DNA from: Monoplex corrugatus
Taxonomy: Eukaryota > Mollusca > Gastropoda > Littorinimorpha > Ranellidae
Length of the DNA stretch: 64,000 bases
Direction of reading: 5' to 3'
Assembly: GCA_030674185.1 (NCBI GenBank)
Contig: JAPXFY010000023.1
Span: forward strand, 9,597,412-9,661,411
The stretch's first letter is position 1. The number at the start of each line of letters is the position of its first letter. The position numbers and the translations under genes were made by a program. This document shows positions 10,026 to 21,028 of this stretch, in pieces. The notes under the pieces are model-generated. The model saw only the letters and a program-made list of their open reading frames with translations. It was not told where the DNA came from and did no database searches.

Positions 10026-11390
10026 GTTGGTCTGTCTGTCTGTCACTGTCATTCCTTGCCTGTCTGTGAAAATGGTACCAGCCTGCAGGTTGGTCTCTCT
10101 GTCTGTCACTGTCACTCCTTGCCTGTCTGTGAAAATGGTACCAGCCTGCAGGTTGGTCTGTCTGTCGTCACTTGCCTGTCTGTGAAAATGTTACCAGCCT
10201 GCAGTTGGTCTGTCTGTCATTTCTTGCCTGTCTGTGAAAATGTTGCCAGCCTGCAGGTTGGTCTCTCTGTCTGCCTGTCATTCCTTGCCTGTGTGTGAAA
10301 ATGTTACCAGCCTGCAGGTTGGTCTGTCTGTCTGTCACTTCTTGCCTGTCTGTGAAAATGGTACCAGCCTGCAGATTGGTCTGTCTGTCATTTCTTGCCT
10401 GTCTGTGAAAATGTTACCAGCCTGCAGGTTGGTCTGTCTGTCTGTCTGTCACTCACTTGCCTGTGTGTGAAAATGTTACCAGCCTGCAGGTTGGTCTGTC
10501 TGTCTGTCTGTCACTCCTTGCCTGTGTGTGAAAATGTTACCAGCCTGCAGGTTGGTCTGTCTGTCTGTCACTCTTTGCCTGTCTGTGAAAACGGTACCAG
10601 CCTGCAGGTTGGTCTGTCATTTCTTGCCTGTCTGTGAAAACGATACCAGCCTGCAGGTTGGTCTGTCTGTCTGTCACTCTTTGCCTGTCTGTGAAAATGG
10701 TACCAGCCTGCAGGTTGGTCTGTCATTTCTTGCCTGTCTGTGAAAATGGTACCGGCCTGCAGTTGGTCTGTCTGTCATTTCTTGCCTGTCTGTGAAAATG
10801 TTACCAGCCTGCAGGTTGGTCTGTCTGTCTGTCTGTCACTCCTTGCCTGTCTGTGAAAATGATACCAGCCTGCAGGTTGGTCTGTCTGTCTGTCTGTCTG
10901 TCACTCCTTGCCTGTGTGTGAAAATGTTACCAGCCTGCAGGTTGGTCTGTCTGTCACTCCTTGCCTGTCTGTGAAAATGTTACCAGCCTGCAGGTTGGTC
11001 TGTCTGTCATTTCTTGCCTGTCTGTGAAAATGTTACCAGCCTGCAGGTTGGTCTGTCTGTCTGTCTGTCATTTCTTGCCTGTCCGTGAAAATGTTACCAG
11101 CCTGCAGGTTGGTCTGTCTGTCATTTCTTGCCTGTCTGTGAAAATGTTACCAGCCTGCAGGTTGGTCTCTCTGTCTGTCTGTCACTCCTTGCCTGTGTGT
11201 GAAAATGTTACCAGCCTGCAGGTTGGTCTCTCTGTCTGTCTGTCACTCCTTGCCTGTCTGTGAAAATTTACCAGCCTGCAGGTTGGTCTGTCTGTCATTT
11301 CTTGCCTGTCTGTGAAAATGTTACCAGCCTGCAGGTTGGTCTGTCTGTCTGTCTGTCACTCCTTGCCTGTCTGTGAAAATGGTACTGTCT
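10015..11390 (+). repeat. 52-65-bp minisatellite built from a second TUT1 exon/intron junction
   Basis: About 24 units of ACCAGCCTGCAGGTTGGTCT followed by a variable (GTCT)n, CACTCCTTGCCTGTCTGTG and AAAATGTT. The first unit is the real exon end at 10025; every later unit repeats the splice donor CTGCAG|GTTGGT. Length differences come mainly from the internal GTCT tetranucleotide. Read through from the exon, the frame meets a stop (TGA in CTGTGA) in the first unit. Confidence 0.95.
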
Positions 11391-11519
11391 GTTCTGCCTT
11401 GTGCTTGGGCCTTGTGTTTTTAACTTCCAGAATGCAGCCTTTTCATTCTGTTCTTTCATTCTCTGCCCTCAATGATATGCTGCTGAAGTAATTTTTAAAG
11501 CAAAACAATCTCAGCACTG

Positions 11520-11920
11520 CACACCCCTTCTTAAGGAGCTGCTCTGGCTGCCCATCAAACAACATGTCGAGCATAAAACTGCTTGATCTTTGCTATCGAG
11601 TCATTTCCAGATGTGTAACTCTATATCTTTCAGAACTTTTGCAAATCTATGTTCCTTCTCGATCTCTCCATTCTGTCACTGATGACAGAACCTTCTCTAT
11701 CCCAAAATTTAAACAAGAAAAACCTGGCAGAAGAGTTTTTACTTCTTCTGCTGTTAAAATCTGGAACACATTGCCTTTCACTGCTTGACACATTCTGTCC
11801 CTACTTTCATTCAAATCCAATCTCAAAATATTTCTTTTCTGTCAGTTGTTCCACTAGTGCCAACCTCTGCCTCCTGATCTTCAAAATGTGTTGTGTTGTT
11901 CATGTGTGTGTGTGTGTGTA

Positions 11921-12005
<85 letters not shown>

Positions 12006-12036
12006 ATGCAGCATGTGTATCCCGCATGCTTGTGCG

Positions 12037-12071
<35 letters not shown>

Positions 12072-12240
12072 TGTGTGTGTGTGTGTGTATGTGTGTGTGT
12101 GTGTGTGTGTGTGTTCGCACATGTTTTTGTGTGTGTGTGTGAGTTTGTGTGTGTGCGTATAACTATTATAAATTGTAAATTGTAAAGAGCTTTGTGCTTG
12201 ATGAAAGGTGCTATATGAATGTCCAGTTTTTGTTATTATC
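11520..12240 (+). mobile_element. 3' end of a second CR1-like LINE family with a GT expansion
   Basis: A decayed frame reads LLDLCYRVISRCVTLYLSEL, then LLQIYVPSRSL and VKIWNTLPF, the conserved C-terminus of CR1/Jockey-group reverse transcriptase proteins, but different from the LINE1 family here. The 3' UTR carries (GT)n from about 11904 to 12150 and ends AAAGAGCTTTGTGCTTGATG and GGTGCTATATGAATGTCCAG, a typical LINE tail. Truncated and frameshifted. Confidence 0.75.
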
Positions 12241-12454
12241 ACATACATCATTTTTCTTGTAATATGGTTTTTAGTGTAACAATACTTTTACGCTTGTGTG
12301 CATATTGTTTTGCTCACACTGTGCAGCTGATATATGGCAACACAGTCTGCATACTTTGTCATTGGTGGGTATGTATGCTGTGTGATTTCATATTTCCACA
12401 AGCCACTGGACATTGTCGTGACTTACAGGATCTTTAGCATGCATGTTTACTGTT

Positions 12455-13645
12455 CTACGTGGGTATACACACAGAGAGGGTTCAGGTACAGGACTGAACT
12501 ACATGGGTATTCTCACAGAGAGGGTTGAGGCACAGGACTGTTCTACGTGGGTATACACACAGAGAGGGTTGAGGCACAGGACTGTTCTACGTGGGTATAC
12601 ACACAGAGAGGGTTGAGGCACAGGACTGAACTACGTGGGTATACACACAGAGAGGGTTCAGGTACAGGACTGTTCTACGTGGGTATACACACAGAGAGGG
12701 TTGAGGCACAGGACTGTTCTACGTGGGTATACACACAGAGAGGGTTCAGGCACAGGACTGTTCTACGTGGGTATACACACAGAGAGGGTTCAGGGCACAG
12801 GGGACAGACTGTTCTACATGGGTATACACACAGAGAGGGTTGAGGCACAGGACTGTCTACGTGGGTATACACACAGAGAGGGTTCAGGCACAGGACTGCA
12901 CTATGTGGGTATACACACAGAGAGGGTTCAGGCACAGGACTGCACTATGTGGGTATACACACAGAGAGGGTTCAGGCACAGGACTGCACTATGTGGGTAT
13001 ACACACAGAGAGGGTTCAGGCACAGGACTGCACTATGTGGGTATACACACAGAGAGGGTTCAGGCACAGGACTGTTCTACGTGGGTATACACACAGAGAG
13101 GGTTCAGGCACAGGACTGTTCTACATGGGTATACACACAGAGAGGGTTCAGGTACAGGACTGTTCTACGTGGGTATACACACAGAGAGGGTTCAGGCACA
13201 GGACTGTTCTACGTGGGCATACACACAGAGAGGGTTCAGGCACAGGACTGTTCTACGTGGGCATACACACAGAGAGGGTTCAGGCACAGGACTGTTCTAC
13301 GTGGGTATACACACAGAGAGGGTTCAGGCACAGGACTGTTCTACGTGGGCATACACACAGAGAGGGTTCAGGCACAGGACTGTTCTACGTGGGCATACAC
13401 ACAGAGAGGGTTCAGGCACAGGACTGTTCTACGTGGGCATACACACAGAGAGGGTTCAGGCACAGGACTGTTCTACGTGGGCATACACACAGAGAGGGTT
13501 CAGGCACAGGACTGTCTACGTGGGTATACACACAGAGAGGGTTCAGGCACAGGACTGTCTACGTGGGTATACACACAGAGAGGGTTCAGGCACAGGACTG
13601 TTCTACGTGGGTATACACACAGAGAGGGTTCAGGCACAGGCAAGT
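12455..13645 (+). repeat. 44-bp minisatellite, about 27 units
   Basis: Unit: TGTTCTACGTGGGTATACAC, ACAGAGAGGGTTCAGGCACA, GGAC. It lies in the TUT1 intron 10026-14376. Because 44 is not a multiple of three and the unit has no stop in any + frame, three overlapping frames of 260-341 codons stay open; these are artefacts. Variants (GTATAC/GCATAC, GTTCTACG/GCACTATG) form blocks, showing local expansion. Confidence 0.96.
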
Positions 13646-13789
13646 CTGCACACATTTTGATCTGGAAGGTTGGGAAAATGTCCACCCTTTACCCACCAGA
13701 TGGGAGGTACTCAGGCAGTACTGATGCTTAGAATTATGGTGAACATTTTGTGAATGGCAGTTTCGTATAACATCAGTGTCTGATCGCAT

Positions 13790-14300
13790 AATAGTCTCTG
13801 TGGGTCCTCCTGTAGGGATACGGGGGGCTTTTTCAGTATTAATAAATAGTATCCCCACCTTCTGGGAATTCTGTGCTAGGAATTTCCTCTTTTCTGTCAC
13901 TCTCTTTGTTTCTTTCTTCCTCCTTTGCTTTTTGTCATTTCTAATTTTCTTCCTATCATTTTCTGCCTTGCTGGTCCATTCCCTTGTATGTGTTCGATAA
14001 AGTCTTATGTACTTTCTCTTAGGATTGATAATCGGTTACATGTATATGAGTGCATTTTTGGCTGCAGGGAAATAAAATATACGGAACCAATTTTATGTAA
14101 TTTACACCCGTTTTTATATACGTTTTAGTGTCCTTTATTCTGTGTTCAGATTGTATTCAGGCATGTTTTTTAAATCCCCTGTGTATAAATGGAGTGGTCA
14201 ACGCCAAGGGGCATTTCCTTACATTAAATTGAATTATTCATTGATGTTTGTATTTGTACTTAATTTCCTTTTCTTTTTCCCTTGTTGAAGTAGTATTTTG
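13790..14300 (+). repeat. Copy of the 0.55-kb interspersed repeat family
   Basis: Shares GGATACGGGGGGCT, TTCTGTGCTAGGAATTTCCT, TTTCTCTTAGGATTGATAAT and GTGCATTTTTGGCT with copies at 28320-28900, 31978-32510 and (inverted) 32685-33247. No coding potential; the 3' end here is eroded. Confidence 0.8.
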
Positions 14301-14376
14301 AAAACAGAAATAACAGGAACAGTCTCTGTGGATGTGTATCTATACATTTGCATGCATGTTTGCATTGTACTTTCAG

Positions 14377-14518
14377 ATGAACTCTCCACCAGTTTTTCAA
14401 GTTTTACCAGCAGGTGTCTCTGTCCACGAGTGTGATTCTGACAAGAACAGGTACCGTCATGCCTCTCAACGATTTCATGATGGCGAAAGTCAACTCCCCT
14501 GAGCTCAATGATTTCAAG
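14377..14518 (+). CDS. TUT1: TUT1/Star-PAP-like nucleotidyltransferase, exon with a phase conflict
   Basis: The frame that leads into the next exon encodes TLHQFFKFYQQVSLSTSVIL, then TRTGTVMPLNDFMMAKVN and SPELNDFK, matching the TUT1 segment with QFF near the start of the PAP-associated region. The acceptor is GTACTTTCAG|A and the donor AAG|GTATTT. However, the preceding exon leaves phase 1, and with this acceptor the entry frame reads DELSTSFSSF and hits a stop (GTG TGA) about 20 codons in, while the homologous frame begins with TGA. The exon is 142 nt, one base short of the length that would keep the frame. A one-base assembly deletion near 14385-14392, a real frameshift, or an alternative donor in the preceding repeat could explain this. 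Confidence 0.8.
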
Positions 14519-15244
14519 GTATTTTGCCTGTGTGTTGGCCTGGCTGAAATTTAACAGAATTTAGGGACAATGTGTGGCCTGTTTTAAAAACAGGCACATA
14601 CTTGTATGGGAGTTAATGAGATGCAGCATCAAAAAGGTGGTCAGGCTCTGGATGAAATTGATATTTTAGGTGCAACTTTTCCTTTTGGCTTTTCTTTAGG
14701 TGTGCACTAAGTTTCACAATGTCATTCACCCTAAAAATGCAGTGAAATAATCATGGTGATAGGTGATACCCTTCTGCAGGGGAATGAAATACCACAAAGT
14801 TGCACTTTTTACACCACCACCACAACTCACTCCCTTACACAGACATGGGAATTGTCTGATTTTTGGCAAATTTCTGACTTGTTCTCATCAGTTTTCTGAC
14901 AAAAAGAAATTATGTCCTGATCAAAAATGTTGAAACCACTGAAATTCTCCTTATTCTCAAACAGCTTCTCTGACTTTAAATAGAAGGGTCACAACTTCAC
15001 GAGCCCTTTATCAGGATCACTTTTATTAGGCCTTTGTATAAATGTCCATGGGATGTTTTCTTTTACATCAATCAGTGAAGCAAACATAGTGACGCCGATT
15101 GTCAGCAGAGGAGATAAATTCATTGAAGGCGGAGTGGCAGGTGGGGAAAGAACATGTCGGAGAATGGATCAGAAAAGTCATTGTGACTGGGCATACAAGA
15201 TGCTTGCAGTGTCAGACAGACATTGATTGTATTGTTCAGTAAGT

Positions 15245-15480
15245 GTCTCAGAGTTGCCAACCCTCCCGGATTTCCCGCGAATTTCCTGGATTTGAAAAAC
15301 GATCCCGGATCTGTCAAAAAAATCCCGGATTTTGAAAGTCTAGTGGAAAAACTTCTTTTTCATGCTTAAATATGCCAGGAGAGGCCATTTTTGTACTTTG
15401 AATTGGTGAAAAATCATAGCCCCTGGACCCCCCGGCTGATGATTCCTGTTTTTTGAACTTCAAAGGTTGGCAGCTATGGT
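15245..15480 (+). repeat. Interspersed repeat, about 235 bp
   Basis: TTGCCAACCCTCCCGGATTT, ATCCCGGATTTTGAAAGTCT and GGACCCCCCGGCTGATGATT are shared in order with 28925-29185, both on +. No reading frame is conserved. Confidence 0.85.
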
Positions 15481-15494
15481 GTCTGTCCTGTTGT

Positions 15495-15870
15495 GTTTGT
15501 TTTGTTATTGTTACTTTTCCACAAAATAATCTTGATTTTGACTGCCACAGATTTGTTTTCAGGCTGTCAGGTAGCCCCAGATTACAGATTATTGACCTAG
15601 CTTTCTAAAATTGTTATTTTGTCGTGTTATAAAAGTTTTGTTTGTTGTTGTCACTTTTTTCAAAATAATCATGATATTGACTGCTGCAGATGTGTTTTCA
15701 GGCTGTCAGATAGCCCCAGTTGGAATAGCTTTCCAAATTTTTATTTTGTTTGTTATAAAAGTTTGTTTGTTGTTGTCTCTTTTCATCAAAGTAATCAATA
15801 TTTTGATTGTCATAGATGTATTTTCAGGCTGTCGGGTAGTGCCAGATTTCACAGATTTTGACCTAGCTTT
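15495..15870 (+). repeat. Three diverged tandem units of about 130 bp
   Basis: Each has TTATAAAAGTTT and TTGTTGTTGTC, then TTGACTGC..AGATxTxTTTTCAGGCTGTC and AGNTAGCCCCAG. The shared AGATGTGTTTTCAG|GCTGTC again resembles a 3' splice site. A long G-run follows at about 15883-15903. Confidence 0.7.
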
Positions 15871-16264
15871 TTGACTTTTTTTATGGGGGGGGGGGGGGGG
15901 GGGGTGTGCCCCAGACCCTCCAACATTTTAAGACTTTTTCATCCTGACTAACTCCCATGCCTGCTTACGGAATCCCAACATTTCATACATTGTTTTGAAG
16001 CTTTATATGTTTACTCCTAAGGAATGCACACAATCAATCAAAATAACTCTAGCAGAATTTGCAAGAAAGCATTCATAGCGGTTGCTTAGGAAAATTTGGC
16101 AATAAATGTTCTCAAACTTTATCCTCTGTTTTCTTAGAACAAGGCTTACATGCATGTGACATTTCTGTTGACCACAACTTCTGCAGGTTTCGTGCTAGGG
16201 ACTTCATTTATACATCACTGGAAAGGAGAATTTGTGCCCTTAGTCTAATCAGTTATCTTTATAT

Positions 16265-16515
16265 ATTTGTATTCAATTTGTTTGGGGTTTTTTGTGTTTT
16301 GTTTTTGTTTTTTTGTTTTTGTTTTTGATCACCTGGTGATAAATTGGACGGGATGTTCAATGCCAGGCGACATATCCTTAGATTATGTGTGCAAATGCAT
16401 GGCAGTGTATATCTAATTTTCTTCTCCGTTTTTTCCCCCAGTTCAAAGAGGTACTGAGATGCCTATAGCCCTGATACTGTTCTGTGCTGTTGCCTTGGCT
16501 TTAAACAATAATGAT
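16265..16515 (+). repeat. 3' part of the 0.55-kb repeat family
   Basis: TGATAAATTGGACGGGATG, CAATGCCAGG, CCTTAGATTATGTG and GCTTTAAACAATAATGATGA match the 3' half of the copies at 28320 and 31978, with an AAT/ATG-rich tail. Confidence 0.65.
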
Positions 16516-16567
16516 GATAATATGTGTGTGTAATATCAGTATTTCCATAGTATTATATTCTGCAGAC

Positions 16568-17135
16568 AGCAGATGCACATCAGAAATAGCCGGCAGAATC
16601 GGCCAAGCCAAAACAGCATTCAAGAAGATGACAAGCATTCTTACCAACAAATGCCTATCAATTAACATCAGGAAGAGAGTTCTTGAATATTATATAGAAC
16701 CAATTCTGTTGTACGGATGTGAGGCGTGGACAGTCAACAAGCAAAGCCAGAACAAGGTTGAGGCAGCCAAGATGTGGTTTCTAAGAAGAATGTTGAAAGT
16801 TCCATGGACAGCAAAGAAAACAAACGAGACAGTCTGGATGGAGGCAGACACAAGTAGATCATTCATAAGGAAGATTAGGAAAAGACAGGCAACATTTATG
16901 GGCCATTTTATGAGGAAGGGGGATTTGGAGCACCTGGTCACAACGGGAAAGCTGGAGGGAAAGAGAGCACCAGGTAGACCCAGGGAGAAAATGCTAAACA
17001 GACTTGCAGAGTGGCTGAAGACGAGGAGGGTGGAGGAGATGCTTGGGGCAACAAGAGATAGAGACAGATGGAAGTCCATGATCACCAACGCCATGCGGCA
17101 GGGCACCTGATGATTATGATGATGATGATATTCTG
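16568..17135 (+). mobile_element. LINE3 fragment with intact C-terminal frame
   Basis: A + frame (16511-17110, LINE-derived part from about 16568) contains the end of a reverse transcriptase ORF: LSINIRKRVLEYYIEPILLY, GCEAWTVNKQSQNKVEAAKM, WFLRRML, then GHFMRKGDLEHLVTTGKLEG and NAMRQGT. The stop is followed directly by a (TGA)n tail. It is the longest LINE3 copy in the window and is 5'-truncated. It lies in the TUT1 intron 14519-19583. Confidence 0.9.
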
Positions 17136-17139
17136 CATT

Positions 17140-19085
17140 AACTAGCCAGCGACTGTAACCATGCATCCATCTGTCTAACCTGAATGCTTTAATGCTCTGA
17201 ACCATGCAGCGAGCGTATGAAAGAATCATGCTTGGTGTCACTTGGAAAGATCACAAAACGGCTCAGTGGATCAGAGAAAAAACAAAAGTGTGAGACATCC
17301 GGGAAACCATCAACAAACTATAATAATAATAATTACAATATTTATATAGCGCAAAATCTTGATAAAATCAAATCTAAGCGCTGAAGCAGACACACACGCA
17401 AGCACGCACGCACGCACGCACGCACACACACGCACGCACGCACACGCACACACACACACACACACACACGCATGGCTATAAATGGGAGAAAGAATAAAAG
17501 CAAGAATAAAAGCAATGGAAAATTATAGAGAGCATAGCATATACAATTATATATTATAACCATGTGATTCCCTCCGAGCGGAGACAGGCTGCAGAGGGGG
17601 GGGGGGGGGGTTGAGTGAGGTTAGGATTTTATGCGGAGGAGAAAAGGTGAGTTTTGAGAGCGGACTTGAAGGAGACAAAAGTAGGTTGCTGACGGACTGA
17701 GAGAGGAAGTTTGTTCCAGGAGAGTGGACCAGAAACAGAGAAGGCTCGTGGACCATAGGTATTGAGCTTAGTGCGTGGAAAGCGAAAAGTCAGAGGATCA
17801 GAGGCAGAGCGGAGGGTACGTGAGGGAACATAGATCTCAAGTAGGCTTGACAGGTAATCGGGGGCTGCGTTATTGAGGCTTTTGTAGCACATGGTGTCTA
17901 GTTTGTACTGTATGCGCTTTGATACAGGGAGCCAGTGAAGTTGTGCCAGGAGAGGAGATATGTGGTCAGCTTTTTTCTTTTTGAGTACAAGGCGTGCAGC
18001 ATTGTTTTGAATGCGCTGTAGGATGTGAATGGTGGAGGCAGGAAGACCAGACAGGAGTGAATTGCAATAGTCAATGCGAGACATTATGAAGGAGAGAACG
18101 AGTTTTGCAGTTGTTTCCACAGAGAGATACTTCCTGATCAGCCTTATACGATGGAGATGATAGTAGCAGGATCTGGCAGTTTGAGAAACAAAGTTGTTCA
18201 TGGAGAGGGTAGAGTCAATGCAGACACCAAGGTTTTTAGCTGAATCAGAAATTGGGACTGATGTGTTACATAATGGGAGAGAAAGAGGAGGCAGCTGAGA
18301 AAGTTTCTGACGGGTGCCAATGAGGATAGCTTCTGTTTTGTCGTCATTAAGCTGAAGTCTATTGTGTGTCATCCAGTTCTTAATGTCCGAGTAACACTCA
18401 GTGGTGCGAGTCAACAGGCGCTGTATATTATCAGGTGAGTCACTGTCTTGAAGTTGGGTGTCATCAGCATAGAAGTGGTGTTTTATAGAATGGGAGTTGA
18501 TGATAGTGGACAGGGGGGAGGTGTAAAGAGTGAAAAGAACAGGGCCAAGGACAGATCCTTGTGGAACACCACAGGTCAGGTATGCAGGTTGAGAGTAAGT
18601 GCCATTGATGAGAACGGTTTGTTTTCTGTTGGATAGGTATGAAGTGAACCAAGACAGAGCAATGTCAGAGATGCCAAAAGTATGATGAAGTCTAGAAAGG
18701 AGAATACCATGATCAATGGTATCAAAGGCTGCAGACAGATCAAGGAGTGTGAGGAGAGAGACTTTGCCAGTATCAGTTGCAAGGAGGAGATTGTTGAGAA
18801 TGTGTAGTAGGGCAGTTTCAGTGCTATGGCACTGGCGGTAGGCTGACTGGAAAGGATTGAGGAGATTGGAACTGGACAGGACATCTCACCCAGAGAAAGG
18901 ACAATCGTTGGACAACAAAAACCATGTTCTGGATACCAAGAGACACCACTCGCAATACAGGAAGATGGAAAACTAGATGGAGAGACGACCTAGTTGCATT
19001 TGACAAGAACTGGAGAGCAAAAGCGCTGGAACGGAATGGAAGCAGCTGGGAAAGGCCTACATCCAACAACAGACCTTAGATGGCT
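17140..19085 (+). mobile_element. Another LINE 3' fragment, split by a LINE1 insertion
   Basis: The two parts are 17140-17321 and 18869-19085. Part one decodes as RAYERIMLGVTWKDHKTAQW plus IREKTKV and DIRETINKL; part two resumes with TGHLTQRKDNRWTTKTMFWI and RDTTRNTGRWKTRWRDDL. Together they form the conserved C-terminal region of a Jockey/RTE-type ORF. The 17322-18868 LINE1 copy is inserted between them on the opposite strand. Confidence 0.8.
17322..18868 (-). mobile_element. 5'-truncated LINE1 copy (CR1/Jockey group)
   Basis: Begins with the (AAT)n tail and TTACAATATTTATATAGCGC. A minus-strand frame 17629-18414 keeps the reverse transcriptase C-terminus (NDDKTEAILIGTRQKLSQLP, FIMSRIDYCNSLLSG, EIYVPSRTLRSAS). 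The FYADDTQ and GVPQGSVLGP region (18430-18590) is also readable. The match ends at 18868 within the RT domain. Confidence 0.92.
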
Positions 19086-19145
19086 GAAAGATGATGAAAG
19101 ATATTCTGTGTCTTGTAAATGTGTAGTGTGAAACAGCTCTGAATG

Positions 19146-19465
19146 AGTTTCATCATCATCAGGTGCCTTGCCGCATGGCGTTGGCGATCATGGACTTCCG
19201 TCTGTCTCTCTCTCTTGTTGCCCCAAGCATCTCCTCCACCCTCCTCGTCTTCAGCCACTCCGCAAGTCCGTCTAGCATTTTCTCCCTGGGTCTACCTGGT
19301 GCTCTCTTTCCCTCCAGCTTTCCTGTTGTGACCAGGTGCTCCAAATCCCCCTTCCTCATAAAATGGCCTATAAATGTTGCCTGTCTTTTCCTAATCTTCC
19401 TTATGAGTGATCTACTTGTGTCTGCCTCCATCAAGACTGTCTCGTTTGTTTTCTTTGCTGTCCAT
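19146..19465 (-). mobile_element. LINE3 3' fragment, antisense in a TUT1 intron
   Basis: Minus frame 19159-19434 reads MEADTSRSLIRKIRKRQATF, then GHFMRKGDLEHLVTTGKLEG and NAMRQGT, with an (ATG)n tail at the 19146 end. It stops about 120 bp before the next TUT1 exon. Confidence 0.9.
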
Positions 19466-19583
19466 GAATGAGTTTAGCGACTCTAATAGCACTATAAAAG
19501 AATGATTTATTATGAAGTGTGATATGCTGTATGTATGTTAAAGAAGTGAATATCATTGTGTTTCTCCCCCCATACCCTACTAG

Positions 19584-19697
19584 GTGAAGGCGCTGGCGGT
19601 ACAGGACCCCTTTGTACTGCAGCACAACATTGCTCAGAACCTCAACAACCAGGTGCGGGATCTGCTTGTCCAGGAGATCGACTATGCTTCCACTAAG
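19584..19697 (+). CDS. TUT1: TUT1/Star-PAP-like nucleotidyltransferase, PAP-associated exon
   Basis: Encodes VKALAVQDPFVLQHNIAQNL plus NNQVRDLLVQEIDYASTK. The V/LQDPFxLxHNxA motif is the signature of the PAP/25A-associated region in TUT1 and related enzymes, where the helix packs against the nucleotide-binding cleft. The acceptor is CCCTACTAG|GT and the donor AAG|GTGAGT. It is 114 nt, phase 0 at both ends, and joins smoothly to the exons on each side. Confidence 0.92.
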
Positions 19698-19974
19698 GTG
19701 AGTCTTATTCCTTGCTTATTTTTGCTTGTTTTGTTTTTCCTTTTTTGGTTTTGGGGCTGGTTTTTTGCTGTTGTAGTTGTTAATGTGGTGGTTTTTGTTG
19801 TTGTTTGTTTATTTCGGGGTTTTGTTTTTGCTACCCCATCTGTTGCCCCACTCTTGTGTCATTAGCCTCACACTGTTTATGTCAGCTGTCCAACACACTT
19901 CCAAACCCACAGAAAACGATCACCATGAAGGCCTGGTGAGAATTACCACAGAATCTGCGGCAGTTTTTTTTCAC

Positions 19975-20275
19975 AATGCAATGATAATGACATTGGGGAT
20001 AACAGTGATGATGCTGTGGAGTTCCATTTTGAATTGAGACTGCATGACAGGGCCGTATTCTGTGCTTACTTTTGTAAGCATATATATATATATATATATC
20101 TGTACATATAGATATAGATATATAGATAACCTGGCATCAACCAAACCCAAAAGATAATGATTATTAATAATATAATGATAATAATAACATTGATGATGAT
20201 GGTGATGATGATAATGATAAGAATGATGATGATAGTGATAGTGATAATAATGATATTGATAATTCCATTTATATT
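19975..20275 (-). repeat. SINE-A tail fragment followed by TA/GAT-rich low complexity
   Basis: GATGATGCTGTGGAGTTCCA..TTGAGACTGCATGACAGGGC (19975-20060) is the antisense of the 3' part of the tRNA-derived SINE seen at 35697-36035. Next come (TA)n and an ATGATAATGATGATG tract to about 20275. 20280-20700 is AT-rich with a short CA tract (20590-20695) and no supported gene. Confidence 0.6.
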
Positions 20276-21028
20276 GTGCAAAGATACATGTCTTGCTCAG
20301 TGCACTTTACAAAGAGTATAAATATTGCGATGTTAATATAGTAATGTGATACAAAATAGGATACATACACTAATAGTTGATATAGTCATGTGACACAACA
20401 GTAGGATAGACACACTAGTACACAAATGCAGCATAAATGTTTTATTGCCAATACATTATAATGCAGTACAAACATATGGGATGCATGTACACACCCATAA
20501 ATTAATGCAACATAAACATAGTTCATCAGAAATAACAACAAATATGTTTTTCAGTTTATCAGAGACAATAGCACACACGAAAATACATATGCACATGAGC
20601 GTGCATGCATATATAATCCATACACACACACTCCCTATGCATACACACATACACACACAGATACACACATGCATGCACACACACACATGCCCTGGATGAA
20701 TTGCAGTAACATTGGATTTAGAAAAGTCACTAGCATTAATTTATAATTTTTGGAAATACTTCTGAAAGAAATGTGTCTTTAGGTGCTTTTTGATAGTAAG
20801 CAGACAACTGCTTTGTTCTAAAGGTAGTATATGCTGAATATTAGTACAATATCATCGAGAAAACTGAACAAGATTTATATACAGTGGATTTGTTTTGTTG
20901 TTTTATTTGTTGGGGGGTCTGAAAAAGTGTATAAGTGCAGGCACAAGTGTGTCCCAGGAATGTTATTCAAACAAGACAGTTTTTTCATTCATTTGTCTCA
21001 CACCTGTGTTTGTTGTTTTTGCCCCCAG

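Noticed and set aside
12635..13731. Long overlapping frames of 260-341 codons in three + frames
   Set aside because: The 44-bp minisatellite unit contains no stop in any + frame; the frames carry no non-repetitive domain and lie within a TUT1 intron.
20831..21028. Upstream extension of the last TUT1 exon frame
   Set aside because: The frame is open from 20831, but a strong acceptor (TTTTTGCCCCCAG) at 21028 and phase agreement with the 19584-19697 exon place the exon start at 21029.
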